Below are positions 13,859-25,341 of a DNA stretch of 64,000 nt, piece after piece (the stretch's first letter is position 1; each line of letters begins with the position of its first letter). Source of the stretch: Cololabis saira (lineage: Eukaryota; Chordata; Actinopteri; Beloniformes; Belonidae). Below the pieces are notes generated by a model. It worked only from the letters and a program-made list of their open reading frames with translations. It was not told the origin of the DNA and searched no databases. Made by a program: the position numbers and the translations under genes. The stretch lies in assembly GCF_033807715.1 (NCBI RefSeq), contig NC_084596.1, positions 38,790,958 through 38,854,957 of the forward strand. Direction: 5' to 3'.

Positions 13859-14444
13859 CGGTGGCCGACAAGGGCCAAACGCACTGCAACGGCCTAATGC
13901 GTCTCAGTTAAGGAAAACGGCTTCAAGTACAGAAATGATTCAAATTCACAAACTCAAAACGAGGTAAACACTCCGACTATATTTATATACGATGTTTATA
14001 TCACTGTACAACGCTGTACATTGTATCGTCTGGTGTAAAATATAATAAAGAAACGTTTCGTAATGGATGTAAACACTGTGGTTCAGTCAGCTGTTCGGTC
14101 TCTACATCCCATGTGTCTGTCCATTGAGCTGTTACGCCGAGAGCGCCCCCTGCAGGTTTGGAGCACTTCCGGTTGTAGTGACCGGTTATGAAGCGTTTTT
14201 CTTTTGAAGATGGTTTCTTGTTTTATATCGTTTTGCGCTTTGCATCGTTTCTCTATTTGCAGCGCGTTTGATAGTGCTGCATTTGTCTTTGTTTTTTGCA
14301 GCACGTTTTCTCATTTGCACCACGTTCCTCTTTTTGTACCTCGTTTTGAGTTTGTGAATTTGAATCGTTTCTGTACTTGAAGCCGTTTTCCTTAACTGAG
14401 ACGCATTAGGCCGTTGCAGTGCGTTTGGCCCTTGTCAGCCACCG
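13859..14444. mobile_element. Long-TIR DNA element (about 105-bp inverted repeats)
   Basis: The left end (13859-about 13965) and right end (about 14340-14444) are near-identical inverted copies. Both read inward CGGTGGC, GACAAGGGCCAAACGCACTG, CAACGGCCTAATGCGTCTCA and CAAAACGAGGTA. The middle (about 14080-14180) is GC-richer and contains GAGAGCGCCCCCTGCAGG. No transposase is present. I see no convincing target duplication, so the superfamily is open; long TIRs are common in MULE-like and fold-back elements. It abuts the LINE relic at 14445, as if inserted into it. Confidence 0.75.
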
Positions 14445-14830
14445 CAACCATTGTCGCCTTCACCTTCCATACCTTTTGTCTTCTTTCCACTCTTGTTATT
14501 TCTCCAGCTTTTGATGTTCCTTTTTCTTCTGGTGTTTGTCCACCAACACAAATGTTCAATCTTTCACTCTCCACCACTTGTAGAGCTACCTCCCACCTTG
14601 ACTTTTGGAGTTCCAACCCATACAGATGTTACTGTACCTTATTCCAGCTACAGTATATGGTTTTGTTGTTCGCTGTGTGCCTTAACTGCCAGCATCTTGC
14701 ATCCTGCTATGATGTGCTGGATTGTCTCAGGGCCATCTTCGCACAGTCTGCAGCTGGGGTCTTGTCTGGTGTGGTAGACTCTGTCCTCTATCACTCTTGT
14801 GCTCAAACTGGAAACCAAATAAAAGGGTTT
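14445..14830 (-). pseudogene. R4/Dong-like LINE relic (C-terminal zinc knuckle)
   Basis: Minus-strand translation gives RVYHTRQDPSCRLCEDGPET followed by IQHIIAGCKM. The CCHC pattern C-X2-C-X8-H-X4-C (bases 14699-14752) is the C-terminal knuckle of non-LTR retrotransposons with a restriction-like endonuclease (R2/R4/Dong group). Further on, KSRWE-ALQVVE and KVWKVKATMV match the same family region. The intervening endonuclease PD..D segment is missing, so the frame is internally deleted as well as frameshifted. Only this C-terminal part is present and it cannot be active. Its 3' end stops at the long-TIR element. The exact clade is uncertain. Confidence 0.68.
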
Positions 14831-15040
14831 ACACTTATGGATACTGGAACGCTATCTTGAAAATGTTTATCGTCAAGCTGGAAAGGAAAAAAAGCTGTAC
14901 TGGGTCAAACAAACAAAACAAAACCATGGTTCTGCATCCAACTATTACAGATAAAAGTATGGGGTAGGAAGGAACATATGGACAGTGCTGATATTGGTGT
15001 TCATCCATTATCGAGACCTGCCTTCAGTCCTATCCAGGGT

Positions 15041-15072
<32 letters not shown>

Positions 15073-15180
15073 TTTTGCACAGTTTTAAAAATATACAGGA
15101 AATATCAAATATAAATACTATAGGTGCAGGAAGAGGCAAAAAACCCAATGGGCTTATTTGAAGCCTCCACCGAAGATATT
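15041..15180 (-). mobile_element. Probable LINE 3'-end fragment with (CTAAA)n tail
   Basis: Five TTTAG units at 15041-15068 would be a (CTAAA)n 3' tail on the minus strand. They are followed by AT-rich 3'-UTR-like sequence and the block GGTGCAGGAAGAGGC, AAAACCCAATGGGCTTATTT. L2/CR1- and RTE-type LINEs commonly end in short tandem tails like this. No coding part remains. Confidence 0.5.
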
Positions 15181-17494
15181 AAAATTTCATGTGTTATAAA
15201 GAACACAAGATTAACATACAAAAACAAAAAAGTATAACTAGACAAAAGTGTCACAGGGGTTTTGCTAGAGTCACTTACAGTTGTCTGCATGTGAGTGCCA
15301 TACACACTCTCAGTCGTTCCTGCATTCAATGTAGACCACTCAGTTGTTCTTATGTGCATGTTCTTGGGCTGTGGCAGAAGCCAGAGTACCTGAAGTAATG
15401 ACAATCTTATTTTCTAGGATTTCTAGCATGGATTTGAAGCAGAAACCTTATAGACATGAGGCAAACCACCATGCTACTTCTGTGATTTGTTTATTTACCA
15501 TAATTATTTGTCAGCGTCCCCTAAATAACTGAGCACGTGGCCAAACGTACCCACTGCAACTGTATACGCCTGTCTGTAAAAGAAACTGAATCTGTTCAGA
15601 CCGTGACCATCACAAAAGCGAAACTACGTCTGATCTAGTCAGATTTGAGTAAAGCTTTTTCAGGGGAATGCACCATGACACCAAACAAAGACTTAAAATG
15701 CCTATGCAGAGAGTGTAGATGGTGAAGCAGATTGGGTCTCGGTTAGAGACAAACAGTGATGCTGATGATAGAAAAGGGAAGAGAGACATGATTTAGACAG
15801 GCAGGGACATTACATAACGCTCTCTCAGACGACGAGATAAGGAAAGAGGGGAAAGAGGAAGGGAGGATCAACAGAGGAGAGATCAGAATGCCCCCTTATC
15901 TCATTTTCAATATGCACATCTTTAACTTCTCTCCTTGTCTCTTAGTCCCTCCTATCAAAGATGCAAGCAGAGGAGTTGAGGAGAGACATGAGACGAGAAA
16001 CTATAAAAGGGATTTAACAAAATAAAGTATCATTGCTTCGGAACATGCTTTATATACTAGCATAGATAAACGTTACCACAACTCCATCATCTAAGCCAGT
16101 GTGTTGAAACAGGGAAACATCTAAAACAGGCAGGGCAGGGGTACTTGAGGACCAGGGTTGAGAAACACTGATCTAAGAACTGTTTTGATGCATCATACAG
16201 TTGCATCATACAGTGCAGTGTGATGTCGCATTCGGATGCTCTGGATGCTGAAACGTCTTCTCTAAAAGAAAACCCCTTATATCTATGCGTGTAGAAGCTC
16301 CCATCTCTCCTCCCCTCTCCTCTCCTCTCTTGTGTATTTTAGGAATTGAGTCAACCTTTCAATATTTTGCTGAGGCTGATTTCTGAGTCACCGCCAGGAG
16401 GAAGGGGGAGGGCGGAATCTCTGAATGAAAGGAAACCACCTCCAGCTTTTCCTCCACATGATTCAGATGAAAATCCAGCCACACCTTCTTGGTCTTGAAG
16501 AGCAGCTTCAGCAGTTTGTTCAGAGAGACAACTGCTGGTTATTATGTGTGATACAGAAGCTTTACAGGGGACTGGTAAATTAAATTTTAAACTTGACCAT
16601 GCATATTCAGATAAGGCATGATGACAGAGGATTACAGATCAGATACACCTGAGAACTGTCAGTTCAAGGTGTACAACGCCACAATTGAAGTGAATCATAC
16701 TGACCAGAATCAACATTGCTCTATACATGATGTTTGGAGAGATTATAGAAACAGAAAAAAGCCCTCCAAATCAAATGGGAGCCATAATCCCAGATAATCC
16801 TATAGAAACCTCTGTTCCCCCAGCAGCCACTCACTCATCTGGCTAGCTAGCAGGTCACATCCATGCAGCCAGCCAACTATCCATTCATGCTGTCATTCTC
16901 TTCACTCTGAGGAATCTGGCAGACATGGAGAGTTACAGCAGTCTACCGACATGGATTTTATCGCATTAAGACACATCTTTCCCCCTCAGCTGTGTGTGAG
17001 CTGCAAGTGATCTGAAAAAAAAATCCTCCTAGCACTTCACACTTATCCTCAACTGAAATCTGTGCTGTGAATTTCACTTTTTGTTTAATTTTTTTTAGAC
17101 TATAGAGTATGTTTGCAACCCTATGGCCTTTTTCACAGTGTCATGATTCCCACGGTTAAAATAGACAAAGACCACACATAGAACAATTTAGTAAACCACG
17201 TGTTGCATGATTTAATCTAAACATTTGTAACAGCTCCCTGATCATGTCCACTAATGTTTGCTTTCACTTTGTAGCTATTTGATCAGACAGAAAGCTGTTG
17301 CATGCAGCAACATGGTACACTATGTGGTCAGGATGAGTTAAATCAAATCCCTCTTGCATGCAGAAGGATTTCAGCACAGATTATCATGCAATGAAGAGTT
17401 TAAATATGATTCATACTGTGTGCACACGTTTTTATATGTTTTGTTCTGTTGTGGACATGCGTTTTTCCCATTAACATTTTTTTAATAATAGCTT
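15181..17494. other. Upstream non-coding region with purine and pyrimidine tracts
   Basis: No gene or assignable transposon. Notable local features are a purine-rich stretch at about 15833-15890, a CT-rich stretch (CTCTCCTCCCCTCTCC) at about 16301-16330, and GGAGGAAGGGGGAGGGCGGA at about 16397-16416. These lie 1-2 kb upstream of the candidate promoter and could be regulatory; nothing in the sequence proves it. Confidence 0.4.
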
Positions 17495-17700
17495 AATCAG
17501 GTCAAACTCGAAGTCGCTTTGAGGTACGTGAACGCATCAGCAGCCTTCGCTGCCTGCAGATTCACAGGAGTCCGTGGTTGTTGTTGCCGGCCGCTGATTG
17601 GCTGAGCCGGAGGAAAGGGGGCGGGTCCCTGATTGGCTGAGCCGGAGGAAAGGGGGCGTGTCCCGAGTCTGTGTCCTGGCACCAGTCTGCTGTACGATCA
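17495..17700 (+). promoter_or_regulatory. map4: Candidate TATA-less CpG-rich promoter
   Basis: GC- and CpG-enriched compared with the surrounding AT-rich DNA. It holds two inverted CCAAT boxes (GATTGG at 17596-17601 and 17631-17636) and two GC boxes (GGGGGCGGG and GGGGGCGTG). There is no TATA box. This is the usual architecture of a broadly expressed vertebrate promoter and may work in both directions. A clean splice donor follows 80-100 bases downstream, and the first coding exon found on the same strand is the MAP4-like exon at 42757. Assignment to that gene is inference; another transcript or an unseen divergent gene could use it. Confidence 0.6.
17595..17664 (+). repeat. 35-bp tandem duplication of a CCAAT + GC-box module
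   Basis: Two adjacent 35-base units (17595-17629 and 17630-17664) differ by one base: GGGCGGGTCCC in the first, GGGCGTGTCCC in the second. Each carries TGATTGGCTGAGCCGG followed by GGAAAGGGGGCG. The duplication doubles the NF-Y-type and Sp/KLF-type sites in the candidate promoter. Confidence 0.95.
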
Positions 17701-17783
17701 GCGAAAGGTGGAGAGATTTCCCCCATCACACACTCACACACATCTATACACAACAAACCAGATAAACGGGACGCATTCAACCG
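17665..17783 (+). other. map4: Candidate non-coding exon 1 with splice donor
   Basis: The region downstream of the CCAAT/GC-box pair ends in CAACCG|GTAAGTGG, with the donor GT at 17784-17785 matching the consensus closely. There is no good start codon leading to a long frame before the donor, so this would be a 5' UTR exon. MAP4-family genes commonly start with a non-coding exon followed by a long first intron, which fits. The transcription start cannot be fixed from sequence. Confidence 0.5.
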
Positions 17784-17785
17784 GT

Positions 17786-19934
17786 AAGTGGCTCATTTTA
17801 AAATTCAAGCACGATCACATCATAGTCGACATTTTTCCTTCCTGTCTTTCCATCACAAATGAATGATGACATTTGTGTCACGTTTACAGTGCGATTTGGG
17901 TATTCATATGGGGCCTATAGATATTTTAAGCCTTTTCTATGGCGGACGAGCGACATTTGTAATTGTCAGTGTTTCCTCTCACCGTGGAGGAGGATGATGG
18001 TGGAGGAAGGGGTTTCTGTGTGTCATGCAGAGGTGCGTGGATTCGTGTCTCTTTGTTATGGTGGTGGTGCCGCAGTCAGGATGGTACACCCCTCCTGCTG
18101 AAAAACCCCAACAACCATCTCTATGAATATGATCATGCAAGGCTTCAGAGCAATCCTTAATAATCAGTTATAACCTATTCCAGTCTTAATGCCTGCAATG
18201 CTTTTGTTTCTTTTAACATTTACATTTGCTATTAAATTGTCACTATGGGAGACTAGTGTTGTAGAATATAATTTGCAGTGTTTTCTTATCGGACTGGGTA
18301 GACAAGAAGCATGAACCCTTCATGTATAAAGGTTTTTTTTTTGCCTGATGTTACAGCAGTTATAGGAAGAGTCTGATGTTCCTCAGAGAGTAAGCTGGCC
18401 ATTAGACAATAATACCCTCCTCCCCTGTCTACACACCAACACACACACTGCATCCTCTGTCTGGATTAGTGCACATTGTTCTTCCATCAATGCACATATT
18501 TTCCCCTCACTGGCTGTTTGTGTGTTCTGTCCTTGATGTGTTGTATGAGCGAAATTCAATAATCTGTGTTTGTGGATAATAAACGCTCTCTCGGCTCATG
18601 AATGAATGGACTACCAGGAGACCATAAACACTCCTGAGGAATAAGACGAGAGGATCCCTTCTGCTCTTGAAGTGGAAGTGGTTGTTAAGGATGACAGGAA
18701 TATTTTGGCATCTATTCTGGCATCTATACTGGAATATTACCGTGTTCCAGTTGAACCATTGTGAAAATATTTTGGAGTGGTGGTGGATCTATGTGTCTCA
18801 GACATGTACGGCGTCTTTGGAAACTCTGGAGTTGGTATTTTAAGTTGTGCGTTCATCTTTGGTTGCATTCGTCAAGCACGCAATATGTTTCACTGCATCA
18901 TGTTTAAACATTCATTATTCTTAGGGCTATCATAAACAAGCTATTTTGTTGACACTTTTCTCAATGAATTAATTAGACCAGTGGTAAAAATATGAAATTT
19001 TTGTTTTCCCTTTTTCTTAACTCTTATGGGACCTTTTCAAATATTTGTTAAACCCCCTAAAAAACAGTTATGTTATTGGGTTGTTTTTTTTTTTTTACCT
19101 TTAATGTCCTTCAATAAGACCATTGGTGACCTTAAACAGAACTGGGTGCTACATGTTCTCTCTTGGTGTTTCCATGTGGCCTGCTGATAAAGACTACCAG
19201 CTGATTTGGTCCAAGTGACTGAAAATAACAATAGAAAACATATTTTAAGGTTTATTTGGGCCAAACACCTCAACAGGTGCGCTGATGCCAGTCAGACCTT
19301 GCATTTTAAATGCTTCCCGGGAAATCCGATCACAAGTGGCCAATATAAGACATGGTTTGATGACATTCCAAGGTGGATTTAGATCCGATTACTCAAGATG
19401 CAGTTGAAGGTGGGCTGAGATAATTGTGGGCTGAATCAATCTTCAGTGTGAATGGACACTTCAGAGATCGCCTCTCAAACTAACGTCATTGCTGTAGGCG
19501 ATGACTCATTTCGTTTTCCACGCGCTTTGTTGTTCATCTTATTTTTTGTTTTTGTGGCAGAGTTTTCCTAGTATTTTACACAGCCTGATTTGAATTGTAC
19601 ACATACTTTCTTTAGTTGGATAAAGTTCAGAAAATATTGTGTGGTGTCACCTCTTTGTCTTGTTTTGTCCACCTTCTTCCGTTTTTGTGCATTATGTTAA
19701 GTTATTTCCACTTCCTTTGGTGACTAACATTGCATTCCATGTTTGCAAGTGAAAATGACATGCACGTGTATTTGCATGTCGAGCGGGAAGGTCAGATCTG
19801 ATCAGCCAAGATGCTATTGGGTCTGCATTTTAATGCCATGTGTGAACACGTGGCCACTTGTCGATGGATTTCTCAGGACAGATGTTAATGCAAGGTCTGA
19901 ACGGGGCCTCTGAATTGAGGGACGACATCATGAG
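17786..19934. other. Non-coding stretch, candidate intron
   Basis: No exon, RNA gene or assignable repeat recognised. The open frame at 17859-18101 has no known domain. Proximal first-intron sequence often carries enhancers, but no specific element can be named. Confidence 0.45.
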
Positions 19935-20172
19935 CTTTTTATAAAATAATACTCTTCATTTGTCAGTAAGTATTATAGAAATACGTCCTCTGCTTTTAAC
20001 CCATCACTAGTTGCACTGAGCTGCAATTTTTCCAGTGCCTAGGGAGCATTTAGGAGGTTAAGGGTCTTGTTCAGGCCCACAATGGTTCACCTTGGTTATT
20101 TTCAACCCAGGGACTTGAACCTCGGTCCTCCAGACCCAAGTCTACCTCTGTAACCACCAGATCAGTACCGAC
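19935..20172 (-). mobile_element. tRNA-derived SINE, minus strand
   Basis: On the minus strand it reads TGATCTGGTGGTTACAGAGG (A-box region), then GGTTCAAGTCC (B box; + strand GGACTTGAACC at 20111-20121), the family body with GATGGGTTAAAAGCAGAGGA, and the 3' end TACTGACAAATGAAGA. It is the same family as the split copy at 12985-13548 and lets that copy's halves be recognised. Confidence 0.82.
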
Positions 20173-20207
20173 AAAAGTCATATCCTAATATTGCACTTTG
20201 TCACAAC

Positions 20208-21090
<883 letters not shown>

Positions 21091-21098
21091 GTCACAAC

Positions 21099-21811
21099 AG
21101 TTGTCCGTTTTTTAAGTCTTTAATAGTTCAAACTTTAAGAATCATTGTATAGAAAAAGACTCCAAGACACCAGACAACAGTGCACTCTCATTTTGTGGTG
21201 CCATAGCTCACACCACAAATGTACCAGGACAAATAGTCTGGGACAGTTTCTGTCCCAACTGCCAACACTTGAACATAGTCTGATCGTTGGCGGCAAACGA
21301 GCCCAGTGAGCTGTTTCCACTTCTGTGACCTTAGCTGAAGGCTAAACCTAATATACATTATAGCAAAGGGTTTGTTGGAGTTGTAATGAGAGACTGCTGA
21401 CCTGATCGGGATTTTATGAAACTGAAACGTCATCCGAGACACTGCATTGCTCGGTGGGCATCAGAGAAAATCTTTCGGTCCCACCATTTGATATCCAACC
21501 TTATGCGAAAACACCTTGCGTGTTTATTCAATGAAGAGTAAATGATAAAGGTAAAAAACAAAGACTTTGATTTTTCTGTTTTAAATTATTTCTTTTTAAA
21601 TTAATGTCTGACAAGGACAAAAGCCAGTTATTTTTTCTTGGCCTTTTTCTGGCCTTATTACATTATAGAAATGATTTAGATTTCATCTTCACTGCTTGCA
21701 ACTTAATTTGGGGTTTGAATTTAATCATGGATTAATGATATTCACTTTGTCCTGTTATCCAACCAATATCGCCTTCCAACAGATGCATCTGTCTTGTATG
21801 GAATGAATCCA
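21099..21811. other. Non-coding stretch
   Basis: No gene recognised. Open frames at 21135-21442 (minus) lack recognisable domains. Confidence 0.45.
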
Positions 21812-22281
21812 GTATAGAAAACCGTTATTTTTAACGGTACTCTGCCGGCCAATTCGATATGGATATTCAAAATTTTTATATCGATTTTTCCTCTTTCCAA
21901 ATAATAAATCATGTTTCATATGGGTTGTGAATCCAGGACGACTTTATTGTATACATGGGCTTAAATAGTATTGTTAATGTTAATTTCATATGATGTAAAT
22001 AATATGAAAAACATATGCAAATAGCTTGTATGGTTGCAATAAAACGGCATGGATAATTTAAATTACATCATTTTGACTCAGTTTGTCCCATGAATGAACT
22101 ATAATCTGATATATGTGCAGCTCGGATTTTAAGATGCATAATGCCATTAGCAGTCTTCAGCGAACTATGTATTACATTGCAATATATTGCAAAATTTGGA
22201 ATCGGAATATCGTATCGTATCATGACTCAAGTACCGTGATGTGTATCATATCGTGAGGTCGTGGCAATACCCACCCCTAGT
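21812..22281. mobile_element. hAT-like MITE relic, one clear end
   Basis: The right end, read inward, is CTAGGGGTGGGTATTGCCAC followed by GACCTCACGATATG, a TAGGGGTG-type end like the element at 43334. The interior has repeated ATCGTATCGTATC and ATATCG steps. The left end near 21812-21880 is only weakly similar (GCCGGCCAATTCGATATGG), and no target duplication is visible. Confidence 0.55.
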
Positions 22282-22881
22282 TTTGCATAACATGTAGAGT
22301 ATACATCACAGCTGAGCAGATGTTGGGGAGATGTTTTAACTGCAGTTTGGTGATTATAAAATTGATCAACAGAGATCCCTCTCACATGTAAAGAGCTGCC
22401 ATTGTAATACATTTTTTTTAATCCAAAAACCTTAGTCAAATACCATGTTCTAATTTGAACCAAGAATTGGATTATCTGCACTTTTGTGCATTCATCTGAC
22501 CTTCATTGACAAACTGATTAAAAAAACAAACTGACTCAGAAGAAAGAAAATCACACCTGCAGGTCAATATGCTTTGCACAATCTGAAATCAGAACATGCT
22601 AAACATATTGCAGTCAGTCCATTTTTGCTGATGTATGAAAACAAGAATTACAACTGATATGTTGGTTAAACATCGGACACTGCTCATCCTCTTCTATTAC
22701 CATCTAAACTATGATGACATGGCAGTAGGAGCATCATGCTAAGGGAGTGTTTCTCAGAGAAAGAGCAGAACTAAGGGAAGATGCTTACAGCAAAATACTG
22801 TTATCCACAAACCCTTCTTTTATAACATGACAAAATTTTATAAAAACAGGGCAATTAAGCACTGAGTTATTACAAAATTGA

Positions 22882-22904
22882 ATATATATATATATATACC
22901 GGTA

Positions 22905-22986
<82 letters not shown>
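22882..22986. repeat. (TA)n microsatellite, interrupted
   Basis: TA runs at 22882-22899 and 22908-22986 are separated by CCGGTATTC. Confidence 0.97.
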
Positions 22987-22990
<4 letters not shown>

Positions 22991-23212
22991 ATATCTTATA
23001 TTTATTATTCCTTAGTATGTTTGGATAAAAATTGTCTGATTACTACTTATTTCAAGTAAAGTAAAAAATATGTGTATTTTAGAGTGTGTTCCCTCTTCTA
23101 GCTTGGTTTACAGCTGTGTTTGTTGTTGTGCAGGATCTCTATTCGTGTTTACACCACTGAAACTGCCCCACAGTGTTAATCAACATATCCGAGGTTTAAC
23201 ATAGCAGTGAAG

Positions 23213-23345
23213 GCACGGCATGTTTATTTGTAGCCTATAGCATATTTCATAAACAAGACAAGTCAAAGCGATTTACATCAAAACCTTAAAACGTGGATTA
23301 AAAAGTAAAAGAGTTTATTAGTTTGTAAATAATATTATGTTTTAT
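23213..23345. mobile_element. Fish interspersed repeat, short degenerate copy
   Basis: Shares TTTATTTG, AGCATATTTCATAAACAAGA and CAA-TCAAAG-GATTTACATC with the copy at 38455-38745. This is a very common teleost repeat head (TTTATTT..TAGCACATTTCAT..ACAA), usually the end of a retroposon. The clade is not determined. Confidence 0.55.
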
Positions 23346-24323
23346 CATTTTAGGTGACTTGATTCTATGACACATGATGGAGGTTGATCATGATACTGTT
23401 GTCTGAAATGACATCAATTGGCACAAGAAGTGTATAGTGGGAGTGGGGACAGTGGAACATGACAATCCCATGGTTGGTTAGTCAGTAAATCAGCATAACT
23501 GGATGACATGTCTGCAGTTCTGATAGATGAAATAGACGTTTCGTGTAACTGGTAAGAAGAGCTGGTAAATGAGCAAAGATTTAGCCAGGCGTCTCACAGT
23601 CTTAGGTCTTTGCCACTTTTGTTTAGTGAAGTATAAAATGAAAGAATGATGATGCCGAAACTAGAGGCAAGATGGATTATCAGAGATATTCTAATGCTGG
23701 GATACTGTGATGCTGTCATTCCTGCTATAGAGATTGGTGGGATTAGATGCAATTTCTCTGAGATTACAGCTGCCAAGCAGGCAGCAAGCCAGCGGTGATT
23801 TAACCAGGTACAATATTTTCAGTCTGTACTCTGATAGGTTGTGTTGCCAACTAATTGCCAGGCTGGAGGCTCAGTCCATCCATGTGCTGAAGTAGGTGGC
23901 TTACTTGTGTAGAGATTGGTTGGTTGTTTAAGGTATGACGAAAGAAGATCAGATGCACCCACTGTGAAGTGTTGGTGTGATGCTTGGAGGTGTTTCTGCC
24001 AATATGGCAACCAGCAGCCATGAGAACCTCCTGTAATTTGGTAAAGCTCTGGAGTACAGTATGAACTTGATCTGCTTCGCGTGATCACAACATTTTTAAA
24101 GCCTTCAGTGAAAGAGAGGGAACAGATGGCAGCAGAAAAGATTATGAAATGTCCCCCATGATCAATGGTACATGATAGAATAAACTTTGCACAGTTTACT
24201 AATCTGTCTCAGTTTGCTCCGTCATGACTGTAACAGTTTGATCCCAAGGTGAAATGAATCTTATTCTGATGAGATTAAGCCTAATGACTGTAAATATTTC
24301 TGTTTATACATGTTAGGTTGGTG
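23346..24323. other. Non-coding stretch
   Basis: No gene or assignable repeat recognised; small open frames only. Confidence 0.45.
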
Positions 24324-25341
24324 TATATGTTACGGTTAATGTAGAAAAACGGCTATTTTGCAAAATAGCCGGCTAATGTGCAAAATAACCGGCAGTGTGG
24401 CTAATGTAGAAAAACGGCAGTAGCCGGTTAATGCTGTGGATGTGTCAGACCCAACACTTTTTTGGGGAGTGTAACGTTAGGATTCTTCAACAGCCATAAA
24501 CAGCCTTGTCAACAACAAGCATGTGCAGCATATGGGCTTCTTCCATTGGCTGCTACGCACCAACTGCACTGATTGGCGACTGTAAGTCACTGGTTTGAAG
24601 CGCGAATTTCATCCATTCAACTGAACTGTAGGCTATTCTGTAGTGTAGTAACTGGACTCTATCTACCAAATGAATTACGTTTGCTTAGTTTGTTTTGGTT
24701 TCATCAATTTGTGCAAATGGAGGAGGAGGAGAAACCTCATCTCATCATGCGCGCTTCGGGTTTGCACGATTCGGGTTTAGGAGCTTCACCTTCCATGAGA
24801 GAGACGTAACAACTGTTAGTCTGTTTTGGAGGTGCAAAGAGAAGGTGGAATAGATCTTTCCTCACAAAGACTGTCACACTGGATATTTGCGAGTACATTT
24901 CCCAGACCTATAAGGCTGGTAGAGGTGAGTGCATTCCACTGCGCTTTGCCACCTCGGTGGCAACGCTCTATTCTGGGGTGCCAATGACGTGATCTGTAGT
25001 TTGCATTATTCGTTTTGGAATACTCAATTTAGGAATATACTGCATGGGATTTGGACTCAGAATAATTGCTATAATTGCCACGGCATGCCACGGTCAGCTC
25101 GAGACAATTGTCTGACCGGAGCATCGAGACTGGAGAGATGATTAAAAAGGTGATGTCCGCGCACCATGAGCTTAAAAATGTATGTACTTTGCAAAATAGC
25201 CGTTTTTCTACATTAGCCGCCCTGACGGTTATTTTGCACATTAGCCGGCTATTTTACATATTCACCGCGCTGCCGGTTATTTTGCACATTAGTCGGCTAT
25301 TTTGCAAAATAGCCATTTTTCTACATTAACCGTAACATATA
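24324..25341. mobile_element. Palindrome-rich TIR element of uncertain superfamily
   Basis: The ends are long inverted repeats reading inward TATATGTTACGGTTAATGTA, then GAAAAA-GGCTATTTTGCA. Each end carries the perfect 20-bp palindrome GGCTATTTTGCAAAATAGCC (24351-24370 and 25295-25314). The right end adds nested repeats of GGTTATTTTGCACATTAG at about 48-base spacing (about 25190-25314). The interior has an ATGGAGGAGGAGGAGAAACC start-like segment at 24718 and a donor-like GAG|GTGAGT near 24922-24930, which may be remains of a transposase first exon; no known domain is recognisable. Flanks are TA-rich, so the target duplication cannot be read. Confidence 0.78.

Noticed and set aside
14414..14860. 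148-codon + strand frame starting MQCVWPLSAT
   Set aside because: Its start lies in the TIR of the 13859 element (the other TIR gives the same start) and the rest is antisense to the LINE relic.
24573..24809. 78-codon frame as a host gene
   Set aside because: It lies wholly inside the palindrome-rich TIR element and has no known domain; at most a transposase remnant.
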